This document shows positions 16,840-26,910 of a stretch of 64,000 bases of DNA, piece by piece (the stretch's first letter is position 1; the number at the start of each line of letters is the position of its first letter). Source of the stretch: UBA5072 sp041737175 (lineage in GTDB: Bacteria; Bacteroidota; Bacteroidia; Bacteroidales; UBA10428); NCBI GenBank assembly GCA_041737175.1, contig JBGSSF010000004.1:142462-206461 (forward strand), given 5' to 3'. The translations under genes were made by a program, and so were the position numbers. The notes beneath the pieces are model-generated. The model ran no database searches. It saw only the letters and a list, made by a program, of their open reading frames with translations, and was not told the origin of the DNA.

Positions 16840-19251
16840 TTATTCGAGTATTAATTTTGCTTTTTCAAATAAATTCGGATTTGTAATCCATACTTCTGGT
16901 TTCATATTTGCCAAATTACCATCTGTTGAAATAAGCATTACTTCTATTTTTTTACTTTCCAGATACATGGGTATTGGAATGTAGAAAGTGTAGTTTTTAT
17001 TGGGAATGCTAAAATGTTCCCAGTTATTGTATAAAAAAGAAGGAGCACGATCGTTGGCAGCTATTATTTCGCCTTCTGCGAACAACAATGCAAAAACGCT
17101 TCCTTCCCTGCAATTTGCAGGAACCGTAATGGAGAGTCTGGCATTCTTCCCAATTCCTGTAATTTTCCCTTTGTAGATCCAGCATAATCTTACGGAATCA
17201 CTATCTGTAAGCCCAAAAAGATTGGAAGCTCGCCATTTTTTATTTAAAACGATTGTTTCATTATAATAACCTTCAATTTCAGCTACTTTAACCGGAGATT
17301 CCAATATCCGAAGGTATCGAAAAGAAGTGCCGGGTGGTGGAATGATAGTAACCTGAGATTTTTCCCTCATATGTTTAACTGGTTCCCAACCTGATAAGTC
17401 TTTTGATATTTCAATTTTCTCAGAACAAAAATCTTCCGGAACCCCTTTCAGTAAAAGCTTATCCAATTTAAGCGATTCACCCATGTCCAAACGAAAAGCT
17501 CCTTTGTTTTCCCTCATATCCATGTACTCGAAACGACGGACTTTAAACGAGGTATATGGATCACCGTCAAATGCATAGTGATCCCACACCCCCAATCCAG
17601 AAAAAATGGTGTCATTAAAGAATGCATCCCGGCAAGCCTGAACCATCGGGATTTCAGTGATTCCCGTTTTTAAAAGCTCCCGAACCTCCAGAGCATTATT
17701 TTCGACAGCAAACATGCATATTTCCATGTATTGTTGTGAATTTTTAGGGACTTGAGTTAACTGCATGTTTCCAAGTTTTTTAAGCGCTTGTGCATCTTTG
17801 TTTATACCCGGGAAGGTGAAGGATACTTGCTCTCCAGTCAATATGCCTGGTAAGGTTTTTCCGTTTAATATAGCCTTTTGAAAAAGCCGATCGGTTCCAG
17901 AGATGGAAAAGCTAATGGTTTCTCCAGCGGTCCCCAAAAGATCAAATAAAACTGGCTGATCAGGCAGGTATTTTTTTACATGGTAATTTACACCTTTTAA
18001 AATAGTCTCCTGATTCGGTTGAGCGGAGACTTTGATAAGACTGGCGTGAAATGGAAGTACAGTGACATTTAATGTATCTCCCTGTTTGTATTTACCCAGG
18101 AATCTTTCGGTTGGATGGTACTGTAATACTTCCACATCACCCTGGGCATTTAAACCTATTGATTCGTCGAGTCTAACCGGGATCTGAACAGGTTGCCAGG
18201 AAAGATTCCGCAAGGTAATTAGCCGGGTTGAGTGATCGCCGCGTGAAACGGCAAACTTTCCGTATTGTTCTTCCGGAAGGTTTATTCCATTCACTAAGAT
18301 ATTATTGTATAAACGATGAATATTATAAATACGGGCAAGGCGAGGAAGAGCATCATCGTTTAACAAAAACGGGTTCCCATATATTTCGGGGGATAAGATA
18401 AGGTTCCGGTTAAAAGCCTGCAAAATCAAATCATCGTCCCAGGCATCCAAAGCTGATGAAAAGCAAACTCCATGATCTTCGGTGAGTCGATTCAGGTTGG
18501 GCGGCAGCCCCCGCGATAAGTTTGATGTCCTGTGGTGAGGAGCAGGTATATCGTTGGAGATATTTACATCTACATACGTTTCGCGTCCTTCCCACAAAAA
18601 AGTGGTGGTATACTTGCGGGCTTCTTCGTTAAGAGTGATCCGGTGATTAAGCACGATCAAATCAGGAGAATGATGACGGCATTCCTGCATAGCTTCAATA
18701 AAATGCTGTTGATTCTCCGGGTTGAGGTCGGAACAGCAGGCATCGAATTTGAATATAGCAAAATTGTACTCCTTGCAGAACTTAACCAGCATTTCCTTTC
18801 GATTTCCGGCTTCTTCCGAGGTGGTGCCGTAACCATCAGGTCCCAGCCATATGCCTAAGCGACAATTAAACGACTTAGCAAGCTCAACAAGCGGAGCAAA
18901 ACCATCAGGGAATCTCTTTTTAAACCATTCTGTTTCAAGAGATCCATAGGTTGGCAAACCATTGGCATTCGCGCAGTTTGGCCCCTGATCGATATCTCCC
19001 GCATCCATCAGGTAAATATCAAGCTGCATTCCATATTCATCGTACATCCATTTAAAAAACCTGAGATTGGCTTCAATTTTTTTCTGATTCGAGCCATACC
19101 AATTGCGGTTTATCCAGTCAAAATAAACGGCTTTGGAGGGCGTGAATTCATGTATAACCTTACCACCCTCAATTTCAAATTGCCCTGAAATATTTGTGAT
19201 GGCGAACAAGTTCAACCATCCCCAAAAAATACATTTCACCAGAATCTTCAT
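16840..19251 (-). CDS. Secreted clan GH-D (alpha-galactosidase-like) TIM-barrel protein with C-terminal beta domains
   Basis: This 803-residue protein has a signal peptide (about 1-23), a TIM barrel (about 30-350), an all-beta domain (about 350-420) and a discoidin/F5-8C-like carbohydrate-binding region (about 520-660; YTSFKVRRFEYMDMRE). In the barrel, YLMDAGD, LGIWLGPDGYG and IFKFDACCSDL correspond to the GH27/GH36 strands, with Asp170 as the probable nucleophile. NHRITLNEEARKY and FLWEGRETYVD come later, and the general acid is not obvious to me. Alpha-galactosidase or alpha-N-acetylgalactosaminidase-like activity is a family inference. It is the last gene of the large minus-strand PUL and ends 158 bp from the convergent DUF4432 gene. 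Confidence 0.68.
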   Translation of the reverse strand: MKILVKCIFWGWLNLFAITNISGQFEIEGGKVIHEFTPSKAVYFDWINRNWYGSNQKKIEANLRFFKWMYDEYGMQLDIYLMDAGDIDQGPNCANANGLPTYGSLETEWFKKRFPDGFAPLVELAKSFNCRLGIWLGPDGYGTTSEEAGNRKEMLVKFCKEYNFAIFKFDACCSDLNPENQQHFIEAMQECRHHSPDLIVLNHRITLNEEARKYTTTFLWEGRETYVDVNISNDIPAPHHRTSNLSRGLPPNLNRLTEDHGVCFSSALDAWDDDLILQAFNRNLILSPEIYGNPFLLNDDALPRLARIYNIHRLYNNILVNGINLPEEQYGKFAVSRGDHSTRLITLRNLSWQPVQIPVRLDESIGLNAQGDVEVLQYHPTERFLGKYKQGDTLNVTVLPFHASLIKVSAQPNQETILKGVNYHVKKYLPDQPVLFDLLGTAGETISFSISGTDRLFQKAILNGKTLPGILTGEQVSFTFPGINKDAQALKKLGNMQLTQVPKNSQQYMEICMFAVENNALEVRELLKTGITEIPMVQACRDAFFNDTIFSGLGVWDHYAFDGDPYTSFKVRRFEYMDMRENKGAFRLDMGESLKLDKLLLKGVPEDFCSEKIEISKDLSGWEPVKHMREKSQVTIIPPPGTSFRYLRILESPVKVAEIEGYYNETIVLNKKWRASNLFGLTDSDSVRLCWIYKGKITGIGKNARLSITVPANCREGSVFALLFAEGEIIAANDRAPSFLYNNWEHFSIPNKNYTFYIPIPMYLESKKIEVMLISTDGNLANMKPEVWITNPNLFEKAKLILE

Positions 19252-19350
19252 TGTGAGATCATCTTTTTATGATTAAAAGTGGCATATCTTCAATAAATGG
19301 TGGGTTGATTCATGAACTCCCGTTTTGGCCATCCCGATCATGAAGGCCTT

Positions 19351-22300
19351 TCACTGAATAATTACTTTTTTAGCATAATTGAGTTCGTCGCTCTTCAGGT
19401 TCACGATATAAACACCCGGATTGAAACCAAGTGACACTTCTTCATGGTTGTTGTCAAATTGTTTGTTCAGGATCATCATGCCGGATAGATTGGTAACTGT
19501 CACTTCATATTGGGTCCATGTGTCAGGGACAATAATCCGGATGATCCTTTCGTAAGCAGGATTTGGAAATATTTTTATTTCATCCTGTTGTGACTCATCC
19601 AGTGCAGACGGATCACCCTTTAAGGTAATGAAAACTTCAATGGTCTCATTACATCCGAATATCCCGATTCTCCCTTGTTTCTCAGGTAATCCTCCGTTAT
19701 TGGAAGTGGTCACTGTCAGGGTATTGTCTTGAATGCTGTTCGTAAAAAAATCTCCTTTTGTAAAAGCCACTTCCCATCCGGTTGCTGCTTCAATGGCTAT
19801 CAGGTCCGTACCCCCGGTCATTTCATGACTGATTTCAACCGGGGTAACAGCTAAATTGCAAACTTTTTCACCGGTTTCAATGGCCCCGGCATCTCGCTTT
19901 CCTATCGGCAGATTTCCTGAGAAATCTTTTAAAAACGGACCATCAAACTCCCATTTATACAGTTCTTCGAATGATGTTTGGGCTTCAGTCAGGTTGCCTT
20001 TGGATAATCGCAGGAAGTCCATTATTCCGTTAAAGAAATGACCATCTTTGTTCCTGCCTGCAAGGAGGTCTGAAGTATTGGACAATGATACTGTAGCAGC
20101 AGGCAGGGTGCCAAAGAGATCTCCGGTGGAGGAGACGCCGTCCATAAAAACAGTAATACCCGAATTACGATCGACCTCGATCAATGCATGATGCCATTCG
20201 TTATCATTTACGGTTTTGGCTCCGGAAACGCTATGCAATACGGTTCCATTCTCCATGATGCTGAAACGTATTTTTCCTCCGGCAGTAATGTCAACCTGGT
20301 AACCTGATCCCGCAGCACCATATTTAGACAGGATCACACCCCCGGCTTGATTATTGAGCGTTTTGAAATAAGCCTCAATAATAAAGTTGTTGGTAGTCAT
20401 GTTCACATTGTTGCATGTTTTGGAAGCACTGGCAGCGTTTGCAAGGGAGCAATACGTAGTGGTGCCGTCGAAGGTCAGCGCGCCTTCTGTCCAATCCTCC
20501 AAATTCCCTTTGACAAAACTTTCTGCAGTTACGCCAAAACCTGTCATATGGTTCTTGGGTACATTTTTATAGGTTTCCCTGTCAGTAAATTCACCGGTAA
20601 AGTAGAAATTCTCTCCCTTGATCAGGGAAGGATCGGAACGGTGGATATAGAAATGCCATTCGCCAACAACACTGCTTAAGGCAAAAGGAACAAAGAATTG
20701 AACTCCCCGGTCAATTGCCTCACTTGTTGCGTTGAGCCGGTAATCTCCTGATGAAGGATGGATGAAAACGCGTTTTGAAGTTTCATAACCCACCTGTCCC
20801 AGATCGGGATGATATGTCGCAAGATTATTCTTAAAGGTATACAAATCAGTTTGCGAGCCACCCGTAACAAAGTTACCGTTGAAAGCCTTACCGCTGAATA
20901 TATTGTTAACATAGGAATCAAACGGAACACCGGCAACCCTTGTTGTATGGTTGATGTGGTTGTTTGTGCTGTCGGCTATGTTCGACAGGTAATAATTTTG
21001 TCCGTCAAGTGCCAGGTTGTCATCACCTGAGGTAAAAAAATTATCCATGTTATAGGCGTTGTTGTGCGCGTACATATTGTAATATCCGAGAACCTGCGTA
21101 TAAGCAGAAGCATTCCTGTTCCAGGCTGTTCCTTTGGCAATGTTATTAAAGACATATTGTTTAAAGGCACCATCAAAATAAAAAGCATAACCGAGCGACA
21201 TAATATGATCGATCCACCAGTTGTAGTGAAATCCCTGGGGATCTCCTGAAATATTGTTATAGTAATAGGCTGGTCCACCCTGCCAGCTTTCTATACCCCC
21301 ATAATCATTAACACCCATCAATGAATGATCCACTTTGTTATGATGAACCAGGCCTCTGATAAAAGGAATTGTTGCAGTTTCACCCGAACCTTTTCCCCAC
21401 GTAATATTAATACCGCTTCCCCATGCATATTCAATAATATTGCCGGCAATTTCGGCAACCGACATTTTACCGGCAATTGCCGGTATTGAACTGTACCACC
21501 TGCCTAAATGTCGCGTACCGTTTTCATAAATTTTATTTCTCATGATTTGGAAATTATCCGGACCGTAAAGCAAGATGGAAAAATCATCCATATTGATCAT
21601 TTCATTATCGGTTATTATCAGGTTCTTTCCGCTGTTGTAAGCTGCAATACCTCCATTTACATTCAGAAACCTGCAATTCTTAATAGTTATATCCGAGGTA
21701 GTTCCCCCCAATCGGATCACCGGCATGGGGCTGTTTGCATCCGATCCGGTTTCTCCCCAGCGAAAAGTGTCATAGGTGGTTAATCCAAAGGTAAGCCCAC
21801 TGATCTCAATGTGGCTTTTATTGCTGATATCGATTAATTTGGCCTCCGAAGCCACCTCAATGATTGTGGCATTGGGATCTTTATCGCCCTCAAGGCGCAG
21901 AAAGATCCTCCTTGAAGTTGCATCATAATAATATTCTCCCGGCGTATCAAGTAAATAAGGGGTGTTTTCGATAAAGTACCTGCAGTTAACTCCGCCAAAG
22001 TCTTGACTGGCTATGGTAATCCTTTTTGAAGCGGGCTCATAGTTATCTATTTTCTGTCGCCAGAAGGTGCACATAACCACAACATCCTCGATAGCCCATA
22101 CGTCTCCCCCCTTGTAATAATCAACCTGGCTTTGTGTGAAGTTGGTTGCATCTTCCAGGTAGAGAATGTCCCCCGATTTTGTTTTTTTTGTGAATTTCCA
22201 CCATTTTTGCTGGGGTTCATCGGGAGTGGATTCATAATTGGGCGTTCGGGCAAGTCTCACCTGTTTTAGCTCACCATCGGTAATTTCACAAACGTTTTTC

Positions 22301-22815
22301 GTGAGATTGGTCAAGGGGCCAATGTTGTTGTACCATACCTGGTCCGGATTGGGAATCTTAGGAGCAATGGTGGAATTTGCCTTCTGCCAGCCACCTGTTA
22401 TTCTGACCGAACCATAAAGACAGGCTTCACCTGTTCCCCAGTCAGGAGAAGAAGTTAAACGGATGGGTTCATCTGCAGTACCTGATTCTTTTGCACTAAG
22501 TTTTCCTCTGTAAATCACGCCGCGTTTAAAGACATACGTATGAATACCATTGCAACTAAGTGCGATGCCCGTTGCATCGGAATCCCAGGGATGATGTTTC
22601 CAGGGTGTTGATGATGTCAGGCCGTCTTGGGTATCATCACCGTTTTCATAATCAATATACCGGACTGAGGTGCCTGCTTCGTATTGGAATGAACTTGGAG
22701 CCCATACCAGATCTCCGCCGGGAAGCACAGTAGCCTGGTGTGTTTCCCATGAATAGGATTGAGGATGTACAACGGCAGTTAAAAAAAGGGCAAGAATTGT
22801 TAATTGCTTTCTCAT
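19351..22815 (-). CDS. T9SS-secreted parallel beta-helix protein with LamG, BACON-like and sorting domains
   Basis: The 1154-residue protein has a signal peptide, then a long right-handed parallel beta-helix (about 40-740; repeated short strands such as ITIKNCRFLNVNGGI, LIITDNEMINM, FQIMRNKIYENG). A LamG/concanavalin-like domain follows (about 800-960; NNFIIEAYFKTLNNQAGG, NDNEWHHALIEVDRN), then a BACON-like domain (about 995-1075; CNLAVTPVEISHEMTGG) and a C-terminal type IX secretion sorting domain (about 1078-1154; IKIFPNPA, GVYIVNLKSD). It should be exported by T9SS and held at or released from the surface. The helix is typical of polysaccharide lyases and GH28-like enzymes, but I cannot name a catalytic site. 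It sits 6 bp after the (alpha/alpha)6 glycosidase. Confidence 0.78.
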   Translation of the reverse strand: MRKQLTILALFLTAVVHPQSYSWETHQATVLPGGDLVWAPSSFQYEAGTSVRYIDYENGDDTQDGLTSSTPWKHHPWDSDATGIALSCNGIHTYVFKRGVIYRGKLSAKESGTADEPIRLTSSPDWGTGEACLYGSVRITGGWQKANSTIAPKIPNPDQVWYNNIGPLTNLTKNVCEITDGELKQVRLARTPNYESTPDEPQQKWWKFTKKTKSGDILYLEDATNFTQSQVDYYKGGDVWAIEDVVVMCTFWRQKIDNYEPASKRITIASQDFGGVNCRYFIENTPYLLDTPGEYYYDATSRRIFLRLEGDKDPNATIIEVASEAKLIDISNKSHIEISGLTFGLTTYDTFRWGETGSDANSPMPVIRLGGTTSDITIKNCRFLNVNGGIAAYNSGKNLIITDNEMINMDDFSILLYGPDNFQIMRNKIYENGTRHLGRWYSSIPAIAGKMSVAEIAGNIIEYAWGSGINITWGKGSGETATIPFIRGLVHHNKVDHSLMGVNDYGGIESWQGGPAYYYNNISGDPQGFHYNWWIDHIMSLGYAFYFDGAFKQYVFNNIAKGTAWNRNASAYTQVLGYYNMYAHNNAYNMDNFFTSGDDNLALDGQNYYLSNIADSTNNHINHTTRVAGVPFDSYVNNIFSGKAFNGNFVTGGSQTDLYTFKNNLATYHPDLGQVGYETSKRVFIHPSSGDYRLNATSEAIDRGVQFFVPFALSSVVGEWHFYIHRSDPSLIKGENFYFTGEFTDRETYKNVPKNHMTGFGVTAESFVKGNLEDWTEGALTFDGTTTYCSLANAASASKTCNNVNMTTNNFIIEAYFKTLNNQAGGVILSKYGAAGSGYQVDITAGGKIRFSIMENGTVLHSVSGAKTVNDNEWHHALIEVDRNSGITVFMDGVSSTGDLFGTLPAATVSLSNTSDLLAGRNKDGHFFNGIMDFLRLSKGNLTEAQTSFEELYKWEFDGPFLKDFSGNLPIGKRDAGAIETGEKVCNLAVTPVEISHEMTGGTDLIAIEAATGWEVAFTKGDFFTNSIQDNTLTVTTSNNGGLPEKQGRIGIFGCNETIEVFITLKGDPSALDESQQDEIKIFPNPAYERIIRIIVPDTWTQYEVTVTNLSGMMILNKQFDNNHEEVSLGFNPGVYIVNLKSDELNYAKKVIIQ

Positions 22816-22821
22816 GATATG

Positions 22822-25539
22822 TTAATATTCAATATAAATCATTGCTTTGCCTGTAAAAGGCTTAATTAAAATCGACTCTGAAGTATAATCATAGGTGCCT
22901 CCGGTGACTTTTAGAGCTCTCTTGCCTTCAGGATGCGGAATTCTGAGAAGAACCTGTTCAGGCATCCGGTCTGACGTGCATTCAATGGTTGCTACTATAA
23001 AACCCTGGTTGAGATGTGAATTGACCAGGAGTGAAAGCGGTCCATAATAGCTGGCGACATTTTTTAATTCGATGGTTTTGCCGTCCTCGAGCCAATTGCT
23101 GGGTATACCGGCAAGGAGTTTGAGTACCGGTCCCTCTTCGAGATAGAGCATCCAACGGGTGGCCATCAGAAACCAGGCTTCCTCGTGTGTTTTATGCACG
23201 CTGGCATGGTAAAGATGTTCCCAGAAGGTATAGGTTTCACGATCGGCAAGGGCTGAAAATGAATTATAATACGTTTTTAAAAATGGTTTGATCAATCCCG
23301 ATTTTAACTGAACCCAATCATGACGGCTGTAATAAGGTTGGCTGAAAGCCGTATTTCGCTGGTATAACAGTTCGCTGTGATAGTTCAGCAGCATTTGAGA
23401 CACCGGCTCATTCACATCCAGCACTTCACAGAAAACAAGGTATAACGGACCCAGCAGCGCATCGGGAATGGTGAACGTGCCGTGCGACATAAAGGTTTCA
23501 CCAGTGAGGTAAAGCAGGCGAGGAGCCTGTGATTCTGTCCATGGGGGGAGGGTGGGGCACCAGGTTCCATCGCCCAATGGGATTACGGGAGAATGTGCCA
23601 TTGAATTCATAAGGGAGGTGCGGATATCCTGTTTCCAGGCTTCTGCCTCGTGTTTCAGCCGGCCTGCATTTTCAGGATCAACGATGTTCAGCATTTCGGC
23701 AACACGGCTCAGTCCAAGGAAAGCATATCCATTCAGCATAAACTGGTGATAAGGATCTTCGGGATCGGCCACTTTACCGTCGATCATGCCATAACCTTTT
23801 CCGCGCAGGCCTTCAGTCTTGTTGCGTTCGCGCCACGAAAGCAGAAATTCGCATGATTTCAGCAATTTTGGTTTCACCTGTTTTACCCATGCCGTATCGC
23901 AGGTGTACCGGTAATATTCACCGATGCTCCAGAGGGCTGCCCCGGTTTCAACCATATACCCGTTGAAATTCTGGATCATGCCGTCTTCATGTTGTTTATC
24001 AAGAAAGTACATCAGCGATCTTTTTGCCACATCAGGAAGCCCCATGGAATTATAGAACTGAATAATCGGAGAACTCTCCGTACCGATGGGTGAGTACACC
24101 CCGATACACGGGGCGAGCGTTCCTGCTGGTTCAAGGCCATAGGTTATCATGTCAAGATGCAGCAAGCCCGCCTGTATCATTTCTTCAATTCGCTTTTCGG
24201 GTAGTTTAATCTGTGCGGCACGGGAAAGCTTTGTCTGCCAAAAGTTCCTGCATTCAGACAATTTCTCATTGAATGACTGCTGTGAAATCCGGAGTGCTCT
24301 TTCCCTGGAAATTGGATTATGCGGAAGACAGAACTCAAAAACGGCTGTTTCATTGGGTTTGAGCAATACGGCTATTTCTTCGTTCGGCAGAGGTTTCCCA
24401 TTTAATTTTGAAATTCCGAAAACACGGTCAGGGGAGTAACTTGAAAGCCCGGTTTCCCGATTATAGGAATACTTATATCTTTCCCACCAGCCTGAACCCG
24501 GCCGGAGGGTTCTGAACCAGGCATAACGTGGCACAGATGATGTATTGATGGCTTCTGATCTGAAGTATAAAACAGTCTGCTCTGTTTTGTTCGAGTCAGT
24601 CTCAAGAAGCGGTTTCAATAATCTTTCCTGTTCCGGGGTGAACATGTGCCCGTCACTATAGTAGTCTGCAACCAGAAACTGGGTTCCGATATTGGTCCCT
24701 TCATGAAGCGGTGATGATTCAAGTGAAACAAAGGCTATGTTGTTGTATTCGATGTCCTCATCGATCAGTTCAGTATGAAGAACAGGCAAGTCTCCTTCAT
24801 CGAGCCTGCGTTTAATCCTTTGCTCAACTCCTTGTCCACGGCCGGTCATATAACTGTAATCCGCGCTCGTATTATTTATTTCCGGGAGATAAACAGATGA
24901 AGAAGCCATCCTTGGACTGATAATATCCATCTCACCGGAGTTTCCCAATTCAAAAATCCGGATATCGCGGCTAATTCCCAGCCAAATTGGACATACCTGG
25001 TTGCGTGTATTGGCTGCAGCCGATTCAAAGGATTCTTCAGGTTCTTTTTCAATCTGCTGTAACTTAGTTTGAAGACCGAGGTTGGCAATATACTCTGCTA
25101 TTTGCTGATAGGAGCGGTTATCATCATACGGGCATACCACAACATGATATTCCGGGATATAAATGGGGTACTCATAAGTTACATCGCGAAAGAAGAAGGA
25201 AAATGAATGGTCGCCATTATTAATAGTTACCAGTGTTGCCCCGGGGCCGTAGTTTACCTTTACATTTTTTAGCGAGATGTCAAGGATGTTCGACGCCGCA
25301 GCACTGAATCGGAATTCATTTTTACTAATTTTTCCTTTGCCCTGGCGAGGTACCATGTTTTCGAATTCCCCGTTTAATACCTCAACAAGTCCCTGAGGCT
25401 TTTCAAGGATCCATTTTAGGGTTACCTTATGAACATCCGGAGCATTTTGGCAAAGTACACCAACAGTCCCTGCAGAGATCAAGCAGGAAATCAAGAGAAA
25501 CAGTTTAACTTTTCCCATATTGTGCAATAGAGTTTTCAA
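22822..25539 (-). CDS. Secreted (alpha/alpha)6 six-hairpin glycosidase-like protein
   Basis: This 905-residue protein has a signal peptide (about 1-31), a long N-terminal beta region (35-400), an (alpha/alpha)6-barrel-like catalytic region (about 410-790; GLLHLDMITYGLEPAG, YFLDKQHEDGMIQNFNGYM, ALWSIGEYYRY, LNGYAFLGLSRVAEML, HDWVQLKSG) and a C-terminal beta sandwich (LLRIPHPEGKRALKVTGGTY). This plan resembles six-hairpin glycosidases such as alpha-L-rhamnosidases and related families. I do not recognise a specific GH family and therefore no substrate. Candidate acids are Glu/Asp in KQHEDGM and FWEHLYHASVHKTHEEAW, by position only. It lies between the GH28-like gene and the T9SS protein, on the same strand with small gaps. 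Confidence 0.62.
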   Translation of the reverse strand: MKTLLHNMGKVKLFLLISCLISAGTVGVLCQNAPDVHKVTLKWILEKPQGLVEVLNGEFENMVPRQGKGKISKNEFRFSAAASNILDISLKNVKVNYGPGATLVTINNGDHSFSFFFRDVTYEYPIYIPEYHVVVCPYDDNRSYQQIAEYIANLGLQTKLQQIEKEPEESFESAAANTRNQVCPIWLGISRDIRIFELGNSGEMDIISPRMASSSVYLPEINNTSADYSYMTGRGQGVEQRIKRRLDEGDLPVLHTELIDEDIEYNNIAFVSLESSPLHEGTNIGTQFLVADYYSDGHMFTPEQERLLKPLLETDSNKTEQTVLYFRSEAINTSSVPRYAWFRTLRPGSGWWERYKYSYNRETGLSSYSPDRVFGISKLNGKPLPNEEIAVLLKPNETAVFEFCLPHNPISRERALRISQQSFNEKLSECRNFWQTKLSRAAQIKLPEKRIEEMIQAGLLHLDMITYGLEPAGTLAPCIGVYSPIGTESSPIIQFYNSMGLPDVAKRSLMYFLDKQHEDGMIQNFNGYMVETGAALWSIGEYYRYTCDTAWVKQVKPKLLKSCEFLLSWRERNKTEGLRGKGYGMIDGKVADPEDPYHQFMLNGYAFLGLSRVAEMLNIVDPENAGRLKHEAEAWKQDIRTSLMNSMAHSPVIPLGDGTWCPTLPPWTESQAPRLLYLTGETFMSHGTFTIPDALLGPLYLVFCEVLDVNEPVSQMLLNYHSELLYQRNTAFSQPYYSRHDWVQLKSGLIKPFLKTYYNSFSALADRETYTFWEHLYHASVHKTHEEAWFLMATRWMLYLEEGPVLKLLAGIPSNWLEDGKTIELKNVASYYGPLSLLVNSHLNQGFIVATIECTSDRMPEQVLLRIPHPEGKRALKVTGGTYDYTSESILIKPFTGKAMIYIEY

Positions 25540-25566
25540 GGGATATAATGTATTTTTAGAGCAGGA

Positions 25567-26910
25567 TCATTTAAACACGATATCATCAGCATGGATAGTA
25601 GTGATCATACCGTTATATGTGCTGGTGACTTTGGTTCCATGGATAATAAAATTTTCCAGGGTAACACCCTCTATCCTGCTGATCTCGTCAAATCCCAGTA
25701 ATTGTGAGTATGGGAAAGTATCTCCCTCCACCCGTATGTTTTTAAAATGAACATCTTCAATTTTTCCCCGAATTTTGTCCCTGGAGTATTGCGACTTCAG
25801 GATCCTGAAATCAATGAGCCAGCCTCTGCTGTCTTCGACGCGGATATCTTCATAAAGGACGTTCTTTACCAGGGCCCTGTCGCCATTGTGAATGGTGAAG
25901 GTACCCTCCGGGCCTTCAACATGAATCAGGTCGCAATTCCTGAAAGTGATATTCCTGATGGTATCTGCTCTGGTTTCGAACCCGATCTCAAGGCCGTTAC
26001 CCCAGATACCGTTCCATAGTACCGAATTCTGAACTACTACATCATCAACGGTAAAACTGCTGTTGAAATCAGTGAAATAATTCACACCTGCTTTAATGGC
26101 AATGCAGTCATCCTTGGTCTGGATAAAACAGTTATTTACCAGTATGTGCCTTGAACCTACAATATCAATACCATCGTCCCAGTCATTCGAAGAAACAATC
26201 TTCAGGTTGTTGTAAGTCACCTTTTCAGAAGCTGTTGATGCACAGCTCCAATGACGGCTTTCAGTGAGGATGATCCCTTCAATCAACACATCTTTGCAGC
26301 GGTTAATCTCAATAGGCCGGTGTTCGCCCCTGTTATAAAGACTGTTATCGAGGATGCCTCTTCCGAGGATTTTAATATTCCGACCCTGGTCAGTCATGAA
26401 ATGACCCCTCACAATGGCTCCACCTTCGATATATACTGTCTGGTTGCTTTTTATCGTAACTTCTCCCGGATAATGGATTTTACCCGCCTCGAAGAAAATT
26501 ACATTTTTATCTGATTTATCGGGGATGTTCGTTTCCAGTGGATTTGCGAAAATGAACAAAGGCCTTTTCAGGTTCCTGTTTATTTCTATACTGAGATTCT
26601 CAGGCTTTTCAATGGAGAACTGAACCTGGTTCCGGTAACATTCTGCTTTAATCAGCCGGTTTTTGGGGCGGATGTCGTAATTGTATACGGGCGACAAAAA
26701 TGTCACTTTGACATCGATTTTCCCGTCGAAGGAAAAATATGCAAAAGCCGCATTCCTGGTGTTGTATACGAATACCGGTTTTCCGTTCACCTCCAGTTCG
26801 TATTCAGGCGCTGCCTCAGCACCTTCAGGGGAAGGATAAACAACCAGGGTGGTTGCCCTGACTTGCAGAAATACTATCAATCCTAACCAGGCAAGAATTG
26901 TTCTTTTCAT
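25567..26910 (-). CDS. Secreted GH28-like parallel beta-helix glycosidase (polygalacturonase-like)
   Basis: This 447-residue protein has a signal peptide (about 1-19), a short N-terminal beta region and a right-handed beta-helix. In the helix, NDWDDGIDIVGS, then TKDDCIAIK, then GNGLEIGFE reproduce the order of the GH28 acid motifs (NTDG, DD, GHG). Conserved aspartates are kept but the canonical histidine of GHG is Asn here, so it is a divergent relative. GH28 enzymes cut galacturonan backbones or release xylose and rhamnose side units from pectin. This is the strongest single hint in the window that the PUL targets a pectic glycan. The start overlaps the stop of the orphan-plug gene by 4 bp (translational coupling). 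Confidence 0.7.
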   Translation of the reverse strand: MKRTILAWLGLIVFLQVRATTLVVYPSPEGAEAAPEYELEVNGKPVFVYNTRNAAFAYFSFDGKIDVKVTFLSPVYNYDIRPKNRLIKAECYRNQVQFSIEKPENLSIEINRNLKRPLFIFANPLETNIPDKSDKNVIFFEAGKIHYPGEVTIKSNQTVYIEGGAIVRGHFMTDQGRNIKILGRGILDNSLYNRGEHRPIEINRCKDVLIEGIILTESRHWSCASTASEKVTYNNLKIVSSNDWDDGIDIVGSRHILVNNCFIQTKDDCIAIKAGVNYFTDFNSSFTVDDVVVQNSVLWNGIWGNGLEIGFETRADTIRNITFRNCDLIHVEGPEGTFTIHNGDRALVKNVLYEDIRVEDSRGWLIDFRILKSQYSRDKIRGKIEDVHFKNIRVEGDTFPYSQLLGFDEISRIEGVTLENFIIHGTKVTSTYNGMITTIHADDIVFK

